Shown in pieces: positions 26,901-33,957 of a stretch of DNA of 64,000 nt. Source of the stretch: Pisaster brevispinus (Eukaryota > Echinodermata > Asteroidea > Forcipulatida > Asteriidae). Location: contig JAMKCF010000023.1 in the NCBI GenBank assembly GCA_023634235.1, positions 3,385,001-3,449,000 of the forward strand, written 5' to 3'. Position numbers and translations under genes: made by a program. The notes below the pieces were generated by a model. That model was not told where the DNA came from. It saw only the letters and a program-made list of their open reading frames with translations, and made no database searches. The first letter of the stretch is position 1. Every line of letters starts with the position of its first letter.

Positions 26901-29900
26901 TAGGTTGAGGTATTTCCAGCTTGGGTTGGTTTTCTCTCGCTTGCACTCCTCGGTTCACAATCTCATCTTGGAATCTACTCAGGAGATCTTTCAGTTTATC
27001 AGTAGCGGCAACAGTTGATTCGCCCTGCCAAAGAAATTTTTGACAAGAACAAGACGTAAATCAATGATCAATGTGTCCACCACCTGTGGCTGGGCCTGAA
27101 TCGGAGGATTTGGCTGTGGCTTTAAGCCACTGTGTTCTCATCAGCCATAGCCAATGATGCGCAGAAACTAAAAAATGGGCCAAGTCAACCACCTGACCAT
27201 TCAAAATGCAACCATATGTTTGTTTGATTCTGTTTGGCTGAGGAGGATGCAAGTAAACTGATTATGCTTTACATAATTTTATCAGTAGCAGCAACAGTTG
27301 ACTCACCCAGCCAAAGAAATTTGTTGACAAGAACAAGAGGTAAATTTTGAGGTTATGTAAGAAAGATTCATGTGAGGATTGAAGTGGTCTCCTTGTTAAA
27401 AGAGAAGAAGTTGCTTTAAAGAGGAAGAGAAATGTCAAATTCAATCTGGTGATGTACTCATTTTCCAGTAGATAGCGTCCCCATGAAAGTGGGGAAAAAG
27501 TTACACGTCTCTACCTTCATGTTAAAATGGTGTAAATTGCCATTGTATTCAATACCCTTCCAGTGCAAAATTTGTCAACATCCAAAACATCTGATGACAT
27601 CATTCTGAGAAAAATGGCTCTCTACATTTTTGTACTGGGACGTTTTGGTTCATGACTGACTTTCAATAATATAAAAAAAACAGCCTTGAATTATTTCTTC
27701 TTGGAATGTAAAGATCCATAAGTTGTTGAAATCCAATGACGTCATGTTTCTAATTTCGTTCTGAAAAAGTCACTTATCACTTATTAACGTGCCGGCGCAC
27801 TACCAACTGAGCTATCTAGCCCTATGCTGGTAGTCTCCCTATTAGTCAATATCTTTGCTCGGGGGTGCCAGTCAGAAGCCATTCAACCGTTAGCTGCCGT
27901 GTAGCCAGGGATCACACCCAAGTTTACGATACAACCTAGGAAGAATCAGCCAAGTAACAGCACGTAGTCTTTGCACCTTTTGCATTTTGGGATCCGTTGA
28001 ATAGAAGTTTCCTTTCGGAGAGCACTGTATCCAAGGTGGGTCATCGTCCACTGTACTACTGCCATCTCTCGTGTCCTCTTTATTGGTTGACAGATTGATG
28101 GGATTTTGTGATTCTTCAAAAGCTGCTGTCTTAGCTTCTAAGTCGTTCCAACGAGTTGTTTGACTGACAGGTGACCTAATCAAGAGGTAAATCAAGACAG
28201 GAATTCATCAATTGGTTTATTAAAAATGTACATTCTTTGAGAACAACTTGTCATAATTTATCTACAACATTAATTGATCTTCATCCATATCGTAGGGGAG
28301 ACTTCCAGCTTCCAACTTCCAACTTCCATTGAGGAATATCTCACCTTTTCCTTGGTCTAGTTAACTATGATAGTCTGTTGCCATCAAACGGGACAAAGTA
28401 TTTCAGTATAGAATATCTTACCTTTTCCTTGGTCTAGTTAACTATGAGTCTGTTGAAACAATCAGGTCAAAGTATTTCAATGAGGAATATCTCACCTTTT
28501 CCTTGGTCAAGTTAACTATAAGTGTTGCCATTACTCAGAGCAAAGTATTTCAATATAGAATATCTCACCTTTTCCTTGGTCTAGTTAACTATGATAGTCT
28601 GTTGCCATTAATCAGGTCAAAGTATTTCAATATAGAATATCTTACCTTTTCCTTGGTCTAGTTAACTATGAGTTTGTTGAAACAATCAGGTAAAAGTATT
28701 TCAATATAGAATATCTTACCTTTTCCTTGGTCTAGTTAACTATGAGTCTGTTGCCATCAATCAGGTCAAAGTATTTCAATATAGAATATCTCACCTTTTC
28801 TTTGGTCTAGTTAACTATGAGTCTGTTGAAACAATCAGGTCAAAGTATTTCAATGAGGAATATCTCATCATTTCCTTGGTCTAGTTAACTATGATAGTCT
28901 GTTGCCATTAATCAGGTCAAAGTATTTCAATATAAAATATCTTACCTTTTCCTTGGTCTAGTTAACTATGAGTCTGTTGAAACAATCAGGTCAAAGTATT
29001 TCACTGAGGAATATCTCATCTTTTCCTTGGTCTAGTTAACTATGATAGTCTGTTGCCATTAATCAGGTCAAAGTATTTCAATGAGGAATATCTCATCTTT
29101 TCCTTGGTCTAGTTAACTATGATAGTCTGTTGCCATCAATCAGGTCAAAGTATTTTATTAAGGGAATATCTCACCTTTTCCTTGGTGGTCTCCCTTCAGC
29201 CTCTTTCCCATCATCCTCTTTCTTTCCTCTACGCGGTGATGTTGATGATCTTAATTTTCTTGGTGATTGACTTCGCCTCGAAGATGTTTTCCTTGATCTA
29301 TCATGGTATGGTGATCTGGATCCAGATTCAACAAGTAAGAGAAGATTTTAAAATGTCAAAATTATTATTCCTGTTTCAATCAACTTCAATAAGTCAATGT
29401 CAAAAGCCATGTTTGCTCTGGAGGTAAACTAACTGAGCAAATGGGTAAGTTGACCATTTTAAGTAAAGTGTAAACAGCCAAGGAAAATGACACTCGGGTA
29501 ACGGAACCCTCTAGAGACCATTCATTTCCATGTCAATCATCACCATATGTCCAGACATGAACAATACTGTTGATTTTTTAACACTAACTTTCTTGTGCAA
29601 GTGACTGAAAAATTACTATTAAACAGAAACTTGGTGTTGTTTTTAAAAAACATAGTTTGTTAACATGACAAACATTGGAAAATGTCAATTCAGGACATGA
29701 CCTTTGACCTTCGACCTTTGTCCAGTTAAGTGGAAGCAGGTCAGATCTTGTGGCCGTCTGCAGTTGTTATAAGCATTTTGGTACAAGCCGTTTCCAGCCG
29801 CTAGGGTCTCTCAAGGGTTAATGGAGCCCAATTGGTAGTTTAACCAGCCACATTCTGCCCAGGTAAATTAACCTGGTCAAATTAACCAAGCCAAGAAGTC

Positions 29901-31690
29901 CAGACTGGACGCATCGTCCTGGTAAAACCGGCCAGTAAAATACCACGTCCGGTTCGCTGCACAGCCATGATCACATGACACCTAGAAGTGAGCTACAACA
30001 TGCATGTACTTGTGATGTTCACACTCATGTTGTTGTCTTGGCTGTATGTGGAACTCAGAAATTATGTCCCTTTGCTTGCGTTGTTTTTCTTACATTTTGG
30101 GGGTGTGCTAGGTCTTGTATTTTGTCACATCTTGATAAAGGTCACTGGCATAGTGCCCTCACGTGTTTATATTTAGTCAGTCAGTTTCTTTCACCTTCTT
30201 CTCGGTTCAGTTTACCTACGTCAAGATTTACGCATTGGTCTTTGTTAAATATTAATCCAATGCAAACGCGGCTAAAGAAACAACAAATTTACAACTCATT
30301 TGGGGACTAAAAGAAATTACCTTGGTCTTCTAGATCTCTCTTTGCTAGGCTGTCTCTGATGTGGAGAGTTACTCCTTGGTGACCTACTTCCCAAGGTCGA
30401 TCTGCTTTGTCTTGGTGGGCTTCTTCGTGATAACCTGTTCGGCTGTGGTGACCTCCTTCTTGGTGACCTTTGTCTTGGTGACCTACTTCTTTTTGGTGAC
30501 CTTTGTCTGGGTGACCTACTTCTTCTCAGTGACCTTTGTTGAGGTGACCTACTTCTTCTTGGAGACCTTTTTCCGGGTGACCTACTTCTTCTCAGTGACC
30601 TTTGTTGAGGTGACTTACTTCTTCTTGGTGACCTTTGTCTGGGTGACCTACTTCTTCTCAGTGACCTTTGTTGAGGTGACCTACTTCTTCTTGGTGACCT
30701 TTTTCTGGGTGACCTGCTTCTTCGCGATGACCTTTGTTGAGGCGACCTACTTCTTATTGAAGACCTTTTGCCGGGTGACCTACTTCTGGGTGGAGAGAAC
30801 CTTCTTGAAGTATTGCTAGGGTTACATGATGTAAATGCGCTGTGCTGATGTATCTGTTTCTCACTATTCCTGAAGTGACATAAATGCAGACTCATAAAAT
30901 CAATGGGATCATCAAATCTTGAAAATTACTTAAAAGGATTCAAATAATTTGAAACTTTTTAAACTGAAATGTTTTTGAGTATTTACCTTTCGTTGTCAGG
31001 TCCTTTGAAGTGGTCATTTTGTGAGCTTCTTCCTTCCTGGTTGAAGTATTGACTAATGTCTCTATATCTCCCATCTGAATTTCCTCTTTTCTTCTCAGGA
31101 GGTACACCTCTAACTTGCTCATCAAAGTTTACAACATTATCTACTTGAGGATCATGGTATTGTTTACCTGGCTGATGAGGAGGGGTGTAATATTGCTTGC
31201 ACTCATTATTATATTGGTTGATTGATTCTTCATTTGGGATCAAGGCAGGTGGAGCAGGAGAGACTTCCAGGAACCCCAGAGGGCGGGGCCCAATTGGTCT
31301 CGGAGGAAGGTATCTCTGATTTGGCAGAGGGGGTGGAGGAAAGTTAGGATAAGGGGCAGGTGGCAGTCCATGGAAACCTGGGGGAGGGGGAAGGTGGGGA
31401 GGAGGATGATTAAAGTTTAAAGGAGGTTGAAATGTTTCTCTGTGTGTATCGCCCCGTGGATGCAGAAAGGGAAAGGGTCCACTGTTTTGACCACCTTGAG
31501 AGCCTGTGTGTCCAGTAGATGAATGGAAGATTGGAGGTTCTTGCAGTTTTGGTACTCCGTCTCCTTGACCTTGGTGGGGACCTGAAGGTTGCTGTTGCTG
31601 CTGCATATGATAGGGTCGAGTTCCTCTTCCTAAAGATGATTTGTCATCTCTCACATCAGAAGGAAACCCTTGATTGTAGGCGGAAGACAT
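5704..31690 (-). CDS. DROSHA: DROSHA, ribonuclease III of the Microprocessor (25 coding exons, complete)
   Basis: Drosha cuts primary microRNA hairpins in the nucleus together with DGCR8/Pasha. Twenty-five exons join with matching phases at every junction to 4512 nt (1503 residues plus stop); human DROSHA is 1374. Order: Pro/Gln-rich N terminus (1-235), RS-rich segment (235-465), acidic linker and central domain (532-1000), RNase IIIa ([15 protein letters not shown] in exon 14; [10 protein letters not shown] in exon 16), RNase IIIb ([15 protein letters not shown] in exon 19; ADLLEA across exons 20-21), and a C-terminal dsRNA-binding domain (about 1365-1445). Catalytic acidic residues of both RNase III domains are present. 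The ATG at 31690 follows an in-frame TGA at 31699-31697 and has A at -3. The gene is head-to-head with STEEP1. The RS segment is long and repetitive, and two introns carry arrays that copy the adjacent splice site. Domain naming rests on recalled family sequence; no search was run. Confidence 0.97.
6096..7115 (+). repeat. Minisatellite, about twenty-one 47-bp units
   Basis: It fills most of the last DROSHA intron. The unit has gtgtctgtgaaacactggtg and cctagggcctaggaatagtg. Divergence rises toward the right end. No exon sequence is included. Confidence 0.95.
7234..7280 (-). CDS. DROSHA: DROSHA coding exon 24 (47-nt exon, dsRBD helix)
   Basis: Residues 1422-1438: [15 protein letters not shown], the last dsRBD helix. 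The acceptor is tttgtag|TACTC and the donor AAACT|gtaagt. Confidence 0.95.
7560..7652 (-). CDS. DROSHA: DROSHA coding exon 23 (dsRBD)
   Basis: Residues 1391-1422: [20 protein letters not shown] then [10 protein letters not shown]. The acceptor tttttgaag|GGTT gives a spacing identical to vertebrate KTLQTVGPSHARTYTVAVYF. The donor is TCCAA|gtaaga. Confidence 0.93.
7740..7981. mobile_element. Foldback MITE in DROSHA intron 22-23
   Basis: Outer arms gatttcacaaag and ctttgtgaaatc and inner arms caaagtgtgatgt and its complement. It is a distant relative of MITE family A. Confidence 0.6.
8152..8652 (+). repeat. Dispersed element F, copy 1
   Basis: About 500 bp related along its length to 61491-61945. 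Shared blocks include ccggcagggt, gacgctcaac, cattgagtac and accaatcagaatggataaac. Confidence 0.75.
8765..8868 (-). CDS. DROSHA: DROSHA coding exon 22
   Basis: Residues 1357-1391: [20 protein letters not shown] then [14 protein letters not shown], entering the dsRBD. The acceptor is cctaatacag|GATTTT; an inner tttacag is rejected because DFIYSQHW aligns with EFILNQDW and keeps phase 0. The donor is TACAA|gtgagc. Confidence 0.94.
8874..9620 (-). repeat. Tandem array copying the DROSHA exon 22 3' splice site
   Basis: About 13 units of 54-58 bp lie in intron 21 and abut exon 22. In gene orientation each has the upstream tract ending attcttcctgatacag, then GATTTTA, the first bases of exon 22. 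About seven units keep an AG at the acceptor position. Confidence 0.9.
9812..9942. mobile_element. Foldback MITE D, degenerate copy
   Basis: It shares gttcatacttcc and gcgaatgcgaatgcg with the perfect palindromic copy at 51301-51479. Confidence 0.6.
10020..10102 (-). CDS. DROSHA: DROSHA coding exon 21
   Basis: Residues 1329-1356: [17 protein letters not shown] then CFFPRLK, the end of RNase IIIb. The acceptor is ttatttag|CTTTT. The donor AAG|gttggt has an unusual T at +3. Confidence 0.93.
10187..10698. mobile_element. MITE family C with long inverted ends
   Basis: About 512 bp bounded by ggtgcattcgattagc and a near complement gcgctaattgaatgcacc, with cctgggtcgacccagg-like inner arms. It lies in the DROSHA intron between exons 20 and 21. 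There is no transposase frame. Confidence 0.8.
11111..11258 (-). CDS. DROSHA: DROSHA coding exon 20
   Basis: Residues 1280-1329: [20 protein letters not shown] and [11 protein letters not shown]. It carries part of the second acidic motif of RNase IIIb. The acceptor is tacacag|CTCC and the donor GGAAG|gtaggt. Confidence 0.97.
11323..11440 (-). mobile_element. tRNA-derived SINE (family C), minus strand
   Basis: Inverted partner of 11440-11550, with gagctacctagccctatgtt and ggggttgaacaaagaaaaat. Confidence 0.7.
11440..11550 (+). mobile_element. tRNA-derived SINE (family C)
   Basis: tRNA-like segment: gctagatagctcagttggta, anticodon region catgttaaa (GTT), B box ggttcaaatcccgc. A short shared body follows. 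It lies head-to-head with an inverted copy at 11323-11440. Confidence 0.75.
11555..12020 (+). repeat. Minisatellite, about nine 53-58 bp units
   Basis: Each unit has a ccctcattggatggagggtt core and caagacttgcacggtctgat. It lies in DROSHA intron 19-20 directly after a SINE family C copy. No splice junction is included. Confidence 0.9.
12074..12179 (-). CDS. DROSHA: DROSHA coding exon 19 (RNase IIIb signature)
   Basis: Residues 1244-1279: [20 protein letters not shown] then [15 protein letters not shown]. It holds the catalytic Glu/Asp of RNase IIIb. The acceptor is tatttag|AGGTC and the donor TGTCT|gtaagt. Confidence 0.97.
12523..12680 (+). mobile_element. SINE family A, 5'-truncated
   Basis: It keeps the 3' half, from caccttgtaaaccattacat to gcgctatataagaac. 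Confidence 0.75.
12753..12856 (-). CDS. DROSHA: DROSHA coding exon 18 (start of RNase IIIb)
   Basis: Residues 1210-1244: [20 protein letters not shown] then [14 protein letters not shown]. The acceptor is aatttgcag|ATG and the donor CACCAG|gtaatt. Confidence 0.96.
13128..13222 (+). mobile_element. tRNA-derived SINE (family C) fragment
   Basis: ccgccaacatagggctagat with ggttcaaatcccactctagt. The central tRNA part is partly deleted. Confidence 0.65.
13686..13739 (-). CDS. DROSHA: DROSHA coding exon 17 (54-nt exon)
   Basis: Residues 1192-1209, [18 protein letters not shown], aligning with LQEPNTDRQLIETSPVLQ of vertebrate Drosha. The acceptor is cttttag|CTTGAG and the donor GCAG|gtaagg. Confidence 0.92.
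13838..14196 (-). mobile_element. tRNA-derived SINE (family B), minus strand
   Basis: On the minus strand the head has tggccgagtggtttagttca and B box ggttcgaatcctggtc, then the shared body and gcgatatctcatt end. Confidence 0.8.
14312..14530 (-). CDS. DROSHA: DROSHA coding exon 16 (end of RNase IIIa)
   Basis: Residues 1119-1191: [17 protein letters not shown], then [19 protein letters not shown] carrying the second catalytic acidic cluster, then the linker [10 protein letters not shown]. The acceptor is cactctag|AAG and the donor TACAG|gtgggt. Confidence 0.97.
15245..15372 (+). repeat. Dispersed repeat N, copy 3
   Basis: It shares ccttcgtgaaagactctgct-type sequence and ttggttggtaagcagtttgc with 3886-4010. 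Confidence 0.65.
15422..15521 (-). CDS. DROSHA: DROSHA coding exon 15
   Basis: Residues 1085-1118: [20 protein letters not shown] and [12 protein letters not shown], within RNase IIIa. The acceptor is catgcag|CACCC and the donor TAGG|gtaggt. Confidence 0.97.
15735..16012. repeat. Dispersed repeat K, copy 1
   Basis: Begins with an aagactttttaagacccttt segment and ends with a related inverted taatactttttaa segment. The second copy is 57018-57288. It is probably a degenerate MITE. Confidence 0.6.
16221..16341 (-). CDS. DROSHA: DROSHA coding exon 14 (RNase IIIa signature)
   Basis: Residues 1045-1085: [10 protein letters not shown] and [17 protein letters not shown], with the catalytic Glu and Asp of the first RNase III signature. 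The acceptor is cttgaag|GTATC and the donor ACAAG|gtagaa. Confidence 0.97.
16424..16848. mobile_element. MITE family B, copy 1 (TA target duplication)
   Basis: A 425-bp element bounded by inverted ends gtccggtggctta and its complement and flanked on both sides by TA. About 400 bp match 25647-26061. It has no coding capacity. Confidence 0.88.
17662..17800 (-). CDS. DROSHA: DROSHA coding exon 13
   Basis: Residues 999-1045: [20 protein letters not shown] and [18 protein letters not shown], a hallmark of the Drosha RNase IIIa insert. The acceptor is tgagcag|CATGC and the donor AAAG|gtaaga. Confidence 0.97.
17924..18163. mobile_element. MITE family A foldback
   Basis: Arms tcatggctctgcttaccg and cagtaagcagagccatga flank about 200 bp in DROSHA intron 12-13. 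Confidence 0.7.
18195..18557 (+). mobile_element. tRNA-derived SINE (family B)
   Basis: It has the B box gggttccaatcctggtc, the body cttgtgcccttgagcaaggc and the 3' portion tcagccccaggaataggtgg. The A-box half of the head is eroded. It is one of five family B copies. Confidence 0.75.
18721..18828 (-). CDS. DROSHA: DROSHA coding exon 12 (start of RNase IIIa)
   Basis: Residues 963-998: [20 protein letters not shown] then [16 protein letters not shown], the opening helices of RNase IIIa. The acceptor is ttcccaag|CATGC and the donor CTAAAG|gtaaag. Confidence 0.97.
19570..19988 (-). mobile_element. tRNA-derived SINE (family A), minus strand
   Basis: A near-full inverted copy of 4816-5309. The head at about 19985-19900 reads tggccgagcggataagagca on the minus strand and the tail gcgctatataagaagccact lies near 19575-19600. 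Confidence 0.85.
20081..20288 (-). CDS. DROSHA: DROSHA coding exon 11
   Basis: Residues 893-962: [20 protein letters not shown], a Lys-rich helix, and TGIGSDVCQ just before RNase IIIa. The acceptor is ttttcag|CTATC and the donor TCAG|gtaagt. Confidence 0.96.
20321..20450. repeat. Dispersed repeat J fragment
   Basis: A stretch with ggtaattactccaaaaatta followed by ccataaaaacttactt is shared with 39566-39700, 53136-53520 and 57715-58086. Confidence 0.65.
20897..21033 (-). CDS. DROSHA: DROSHA coding exon 10
   Basis: Residues 848-893: [13 protein letters not shown], then a variable loop, then [18 protein letters not shown]. The acceptor is aatcatag|AAG and the donor AGAGA|gtgagt (phase 2). Confidence 0.95.
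21145..21414. mobile_element. MITE family A foldback
   Basis: Starts gggctcaatttaatagaact and ends with the near complement ctatgaaattgagccc. It is an imperfect copy of the family best seen at 46668-46909. Confidence 0.75.
22243..22554 (-). CDS. DROSHA: DROSHA coding exon 9
   Basis: Residues 744-847, the longest central-domain exon (312 nt). It contains [31 protein letters not shown] and [18 protein letters not shown]. The acceptor is tttttcag|AAC and the donor GGAAAG|gtaaga. Confidence 0.97.
22663..22785 (+). mobile_element. tRNA-derived SINE (family C) fragment
   Basis: Contains gctacatagctcagttggtc and ggttcaaatcccac, followed by the tttgtttaaccc-type body shared with 11440-11550 and 50450-50560. 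Confidence 0.7.
22960..23312 (-). mobile_element. tRNA-derived SINE (family E), minus strand
   Basis: The head, on the minus strand at about 23312-23225, has tggccgagtggtttagag and a B box ggttcgaatcctg. The tail ends in an (ATT)n run at about 22960-22978. A related plus-strand copy lies at 38520-38870. Confidence 0.75.
23334..23492 (-). CDS. DROSHA: DROSHA coding exon 8
   Basis: Residues 691-743. [20 protein letters not shown] is near-identical in character to the vertebrate central domain. The acceptor is ttcccatag|ACC, the donor GAG|gtaaga, and both ends are phase 0. Confidence 0.96.
23953..24082. mobile_element. Foldback element in DROSHA intron 7-8 region
   Basis: Arms gtgcgtaacgcgtagcgcgc and a near-complementary gcgcgctacgcattacgcac enclose about 90 bp. 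It is probably a MITE end pair. Confidence 0.5.
24653..24820 (-). CDS. DROSHA: DROSHA coding exon 7 (zinc-binding part of the central domain)
   Basis: Residues 635-690. [20 protein letters not shown] carries the Cys-x-Cys and His that coordinate zinc in the vertebrate central domain, followed by [20 protein letters not shown]. The acceptor is gttgaag|GTAAAC and the donor TTCTTG|gtaaga. Confidence 0.96.
24903..25110. repeat. Dispersed repeat M, second copy
   Basis: It carries cagtgactggccagcaggac and gtgaattttgactggtcctc, shared with 53566-53795. It lies in DROSHA intron 6. Confidence 0.6.
25478..25609. mobile_element. Small foldback element
   Basis: Inverted arms (caattggcggctacagct and its near complement) enclose about 90 bp in DROSHA intron 6. 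It is a likely MITE; no other copy was seen here. Confidence 0.5.
25647..26061. mobile_element. MITE family B, copy 2, next to DROSHA exon 6
   Basis: A 415-bp element with inverted ends gtccggtggcttag and its complement. It is closely related to 16424-16848. It lies in DROSHA intron 6, ending 16 bp from the exon 6 donor. Confidence 0.85.
26078..26238 (-). CDS. DROSHA: DROSHA coding exon 6
   Basis: Residues 581-634. A Ser/Asp/Glu-rich linker is followed by [16 protein letters not shown], the conserved lead into the central domain. The donor is GAG|gtaaat, and a MITE end lies 16 bp downstream of it. Confidence 0.95.
26877..27024 (-). CDS. DROSHA: DROSHA coding exon 5
   Basis: Residues 532-581. 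It begins [18 protein letters not shown], aligning with GDSTVVGTSRLRDLYDKF of vertebrate Drosha. The acceptor is tttggcag|GGCGAA and the donor ATAAAG|gtaggt. Confidence 0.95.
27436..27785. repeat. Dispersed repeat L, copy 1
   Basis: It shares ccagtgcaaaatttgtcaac, gacatcattctgagaaaaat and the following 150 bp with 59560-59835. The ends hold related gatgtactcatttt-type inverted sequence, which suggests a MITE. Confidence 0.6.
27786..27950 (-). mobile_element. tRNA-derived SINE (family C), minus strand
   Basis: An inverted relative of 50310-50600, from gagctatctagccctatgct to the block tacgatacaaccta. It ends about 27 bp from the DROSHA exon 4 donor. Confidence 0.7.
27977..28175 (-). CDS. DROSHA: DROSHA coding exon 4
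   Basis: Residues 465-531. It ends [20 protein letters not shown], matching the VWIRCTHSENYYSSDP region of vertebrate Drosha. The acceptor is ttgattag|G. The donor AAAAG|gtgcaa is weak but is the only one that keeps phase 0 with exon 5. Confidence 0.87.
28335..29172 (-). repeat. Tandem array copying the DROSHA exon 3 5' splice site
   Basis: About 11 units of 70-80 bp lie in intron 3, directly downstream of exon 3. Each unit carries the exon end ACCAAGGAAAAG plus the donor and following intron. Eight units keep a GT donor (four gtgaga, four gtaaga); the three nearest to or near the exon have gt changed to at. Confidence 0.9.
29175..29315 (-). CDS. DROSHA: DROSHA coding exon 3
   Basis: Residues 418-465, 141 nt, basic/RS character ([20 protein letters not shown]). 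The acceptor is ggatccag|ATCACC and the donor GGAAAAG|gtgaga. The donor region is reiterated about 11 times in the adjacent intron. Confidence 0.9.
30321..30869 (-). CDS. DROSHA: DROSHA coding exon 2 (RS-rich domain)
   Basis: Residues 235-418. The acceptor cacttcag|GAATAG restores frame ([10 protein letters not shown]). The exon is a coding minisatellite of [20 protein letters not shown] units. RS segments in Drosha act in nuclear localisation and phosphoregulation. The donor is CCAAG|gtaatt. Confidence 0.93.
30987..31690 (-). CDS. DROSHA: DROSHA coding exon 1
   Basis: Residues 1-235. It begins MSSAYNQG, then a Gln run, then a Pro-rich stretch ([20 protein letters not shown]), typical of Drosha N termini. 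The donor is GAAAG|gtaaat and the exon ends in phase 2. Confidence 0.93.
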
Positions 31691-32189
31691 TATCAATCAT
31701 CCGCTACCGAAGAGTCAAGTAAATCAACTGTGAGAAAGACAACAAAAGCAAACGATTTCAATAAGTACACTAGGGGATTTAGATACATGTAAGTAGTGCC
31801 AATCCATATTGTACCCTTGGCCTCAGCCTGTGTGGCCAAGGATTCAGGTTCCTTGGCCACACAAGTGGCGCTAGCCGCGGACACGCCGCTTCATCATCAA
31901 TACAATACTAGACTACTAGTAATACTTGGGTCTGCCCGTTTATAGCCCAAATGGCGGCGGTTTGTGCAGTAAAGACAAGACAAGACATATACTCTTGTGG
32001 GTCTTAGAGGGCACTCGCACTACACACACACAACCTTACAGATCCGGTTTGTGGGGTACTGCTATTGTTGTTCTATTATTAGTATTATTCCCTTTTCTAA
32101 AGAAATCCTCTGTGGGGTACCACTTGATCCTTGAACAAAGAAAACCTTGTGGGGTAACAATTGTTCTATTGTTAAAAACACCCTGTAAG

Positions 32190-33957
32190 CAGGCCTTCAT
32201 TTTAAAGGAGCGCGATCGCGCTCGCTCTCCTCCGCGCTCCTTAAATTTTTTAAGGACAGCAAAAAAAAGCGCTCCTTACAATTTCAACAAGAGCATTTTT
32301 TTCAAAACGCTAATTGTTGAAAAAAGTAAGCTGCTTGAGTCTCAGAGTTGGAGGTGGCAACATCTAAAGAACTCACGCTTTTCTTTTTTGTTTCCCCTCG
32401 ATTGTTGAAAATAAGCTAGCTGCTGCTTCGATGTTGTTAATTGAAAGTGGTAAACGAGCCCTATTCAAGTACATGTATGTTTTGACTGTGTGTGCGTGCC
32501 CGCATGCCTGATGTTTACCGCAGCCGGTCACACAAACGGAACAATCATATCGCGCACGACGCCGCGCTGTGATCCACATTCCCCCACACATGATGGGTCG
32601 ATGGAAGCAGCATCGGTAGGGTTCGAAATTAGCGGTCGCCAAATGCGAGTGAAAACAGCGGCGTGCGAGTCAAAACCCTTCCCTTAGTAGCCCTCCAGGC
32701 TAGTCAAAAAATTGTTCCTTTTCACAATAAATGAGGGGTACAGTTGTAAAATCCCAAAGAGAGATTATTTTTAAGTTCATAAAATGGTTTAGCAAGTCTT
32801 GATATTTGCTAGATTTAATGTGACCGCGATCGCGATCGTTCAATTCATAGTAAACACGCACGCACTTCCCTTAACCACATCGGTAGTGAGTAGCCAACGT
32901 TCGCCCGCACGCACACAACACATGGTAGTATTATTGTTCAGTACAACAGCAGGTCCAAAGTCCATCCTAACCAACATTCCGCACGCTGTGATTGGCCCGT
33001 CAATAAATTCATATTCATAAGGAAGCTTGGCTAGCCTCCAACTCCATACACGTTCACGAGTCGAGTAAAGAATTGCTGCACAACGCGGCGCACGCCCGTG
33101 GATTCTGTACCATACACAGCGTTGGGTTCAGGCTATTCAAGCATCGACAACTTTTGCCGATAGAGGGCGTTGCAGGGCAAAGTTCATTCAATTTTTTCTC
33201 AATGTGCGTCGTCGATCGATCGTTAACACGATGATTTCATTGCAAAATAAGTTCTATAAAACCGATTCTCAAATTACAAATCCATGAAAATGGTTGTTGA
33301 TGAAAACATGTACTATTTAGGGCAGAAAATAGGGGATAAGATCGTTAAAAAAAAAAAAAAATCGTAAAGTTTTTTTTTTTTTTTTTTTTTTTTGACGCTA
33401 CGAAAATTGTGTGCATTTAATAATACACGTAGGCTAGTGGAAAAACTTGCGGGCAACCCAAAATTTAAGTTGTCTCTAGTGAAAAAAAAGTTAAGGGAAT
33501 AGGCCTTTTTCATATTAAGTTTTGGAGCGTCTTATTCTTTAATTATAGACATTCTGAAAGTAGCCTTGGCCTGAAATTAAGCCTTAAAAAACACACAAAT
33601 AAACCTGTGTCACAGGGTTAAATTTTCAACAATATTTAGGCATTTTAAAATTTGCTATACAAAATTTATGGACTGCTATGCAATATTTTGAGATTGCTAT
33701 GCAAAAAAAAAATTGCATAGCAGTTTTGCTATGCAAAAATTTGGGACCAAATCGTTCCCTGTAATTGATATACGCGCTCGGGATTGGTGAAGTATTTTTG
33801 TAATATATAAAAATGCCAAAGAGTTGGGCAAATCACTCTCCTTAATTCATTGTTTTGATTTAAGGAGAGCGATTTTAAAATCGCTCTCCTTAATTCACCT
33901 TTTGATTTAAGGAGAGCGATGCACAGCTCTCCTCAGATTTATTAAAATGAAGGCCTG
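32190..33957. mobile_element. 1768-bp inverted-repeat element with 6-bp target duplication
   Basis: It is bounded by caggccttcattttaa on the left and its exact 16-bp complement on the right. TGTAAG flanks both sides (32184-32189 and 33958-33963). Subterminal ggagcgcgatcgcgctc and a palindromic taaggagagcgatttt block repeat near the ends. Internal frames are short, for example an 89-codon Cys/Arg-rich frame at 32642-32373 on the minus strand. No transposase was recognised. Confidence 0.75.
33347..33393. repeat. A-run and T-run pair
   Basis: About 15 A followed, 9 bases later, by about 24 T, inside the 1768-bp element. Possible assembly-error spot. Confidence 0.9.

Noticed and set aside
30361..30819. 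152-codon plus-strand frame (VTYFFLVTF repeats)
   Set aside because: It is the antisense shadow of the DROSHA RS-rich exon.
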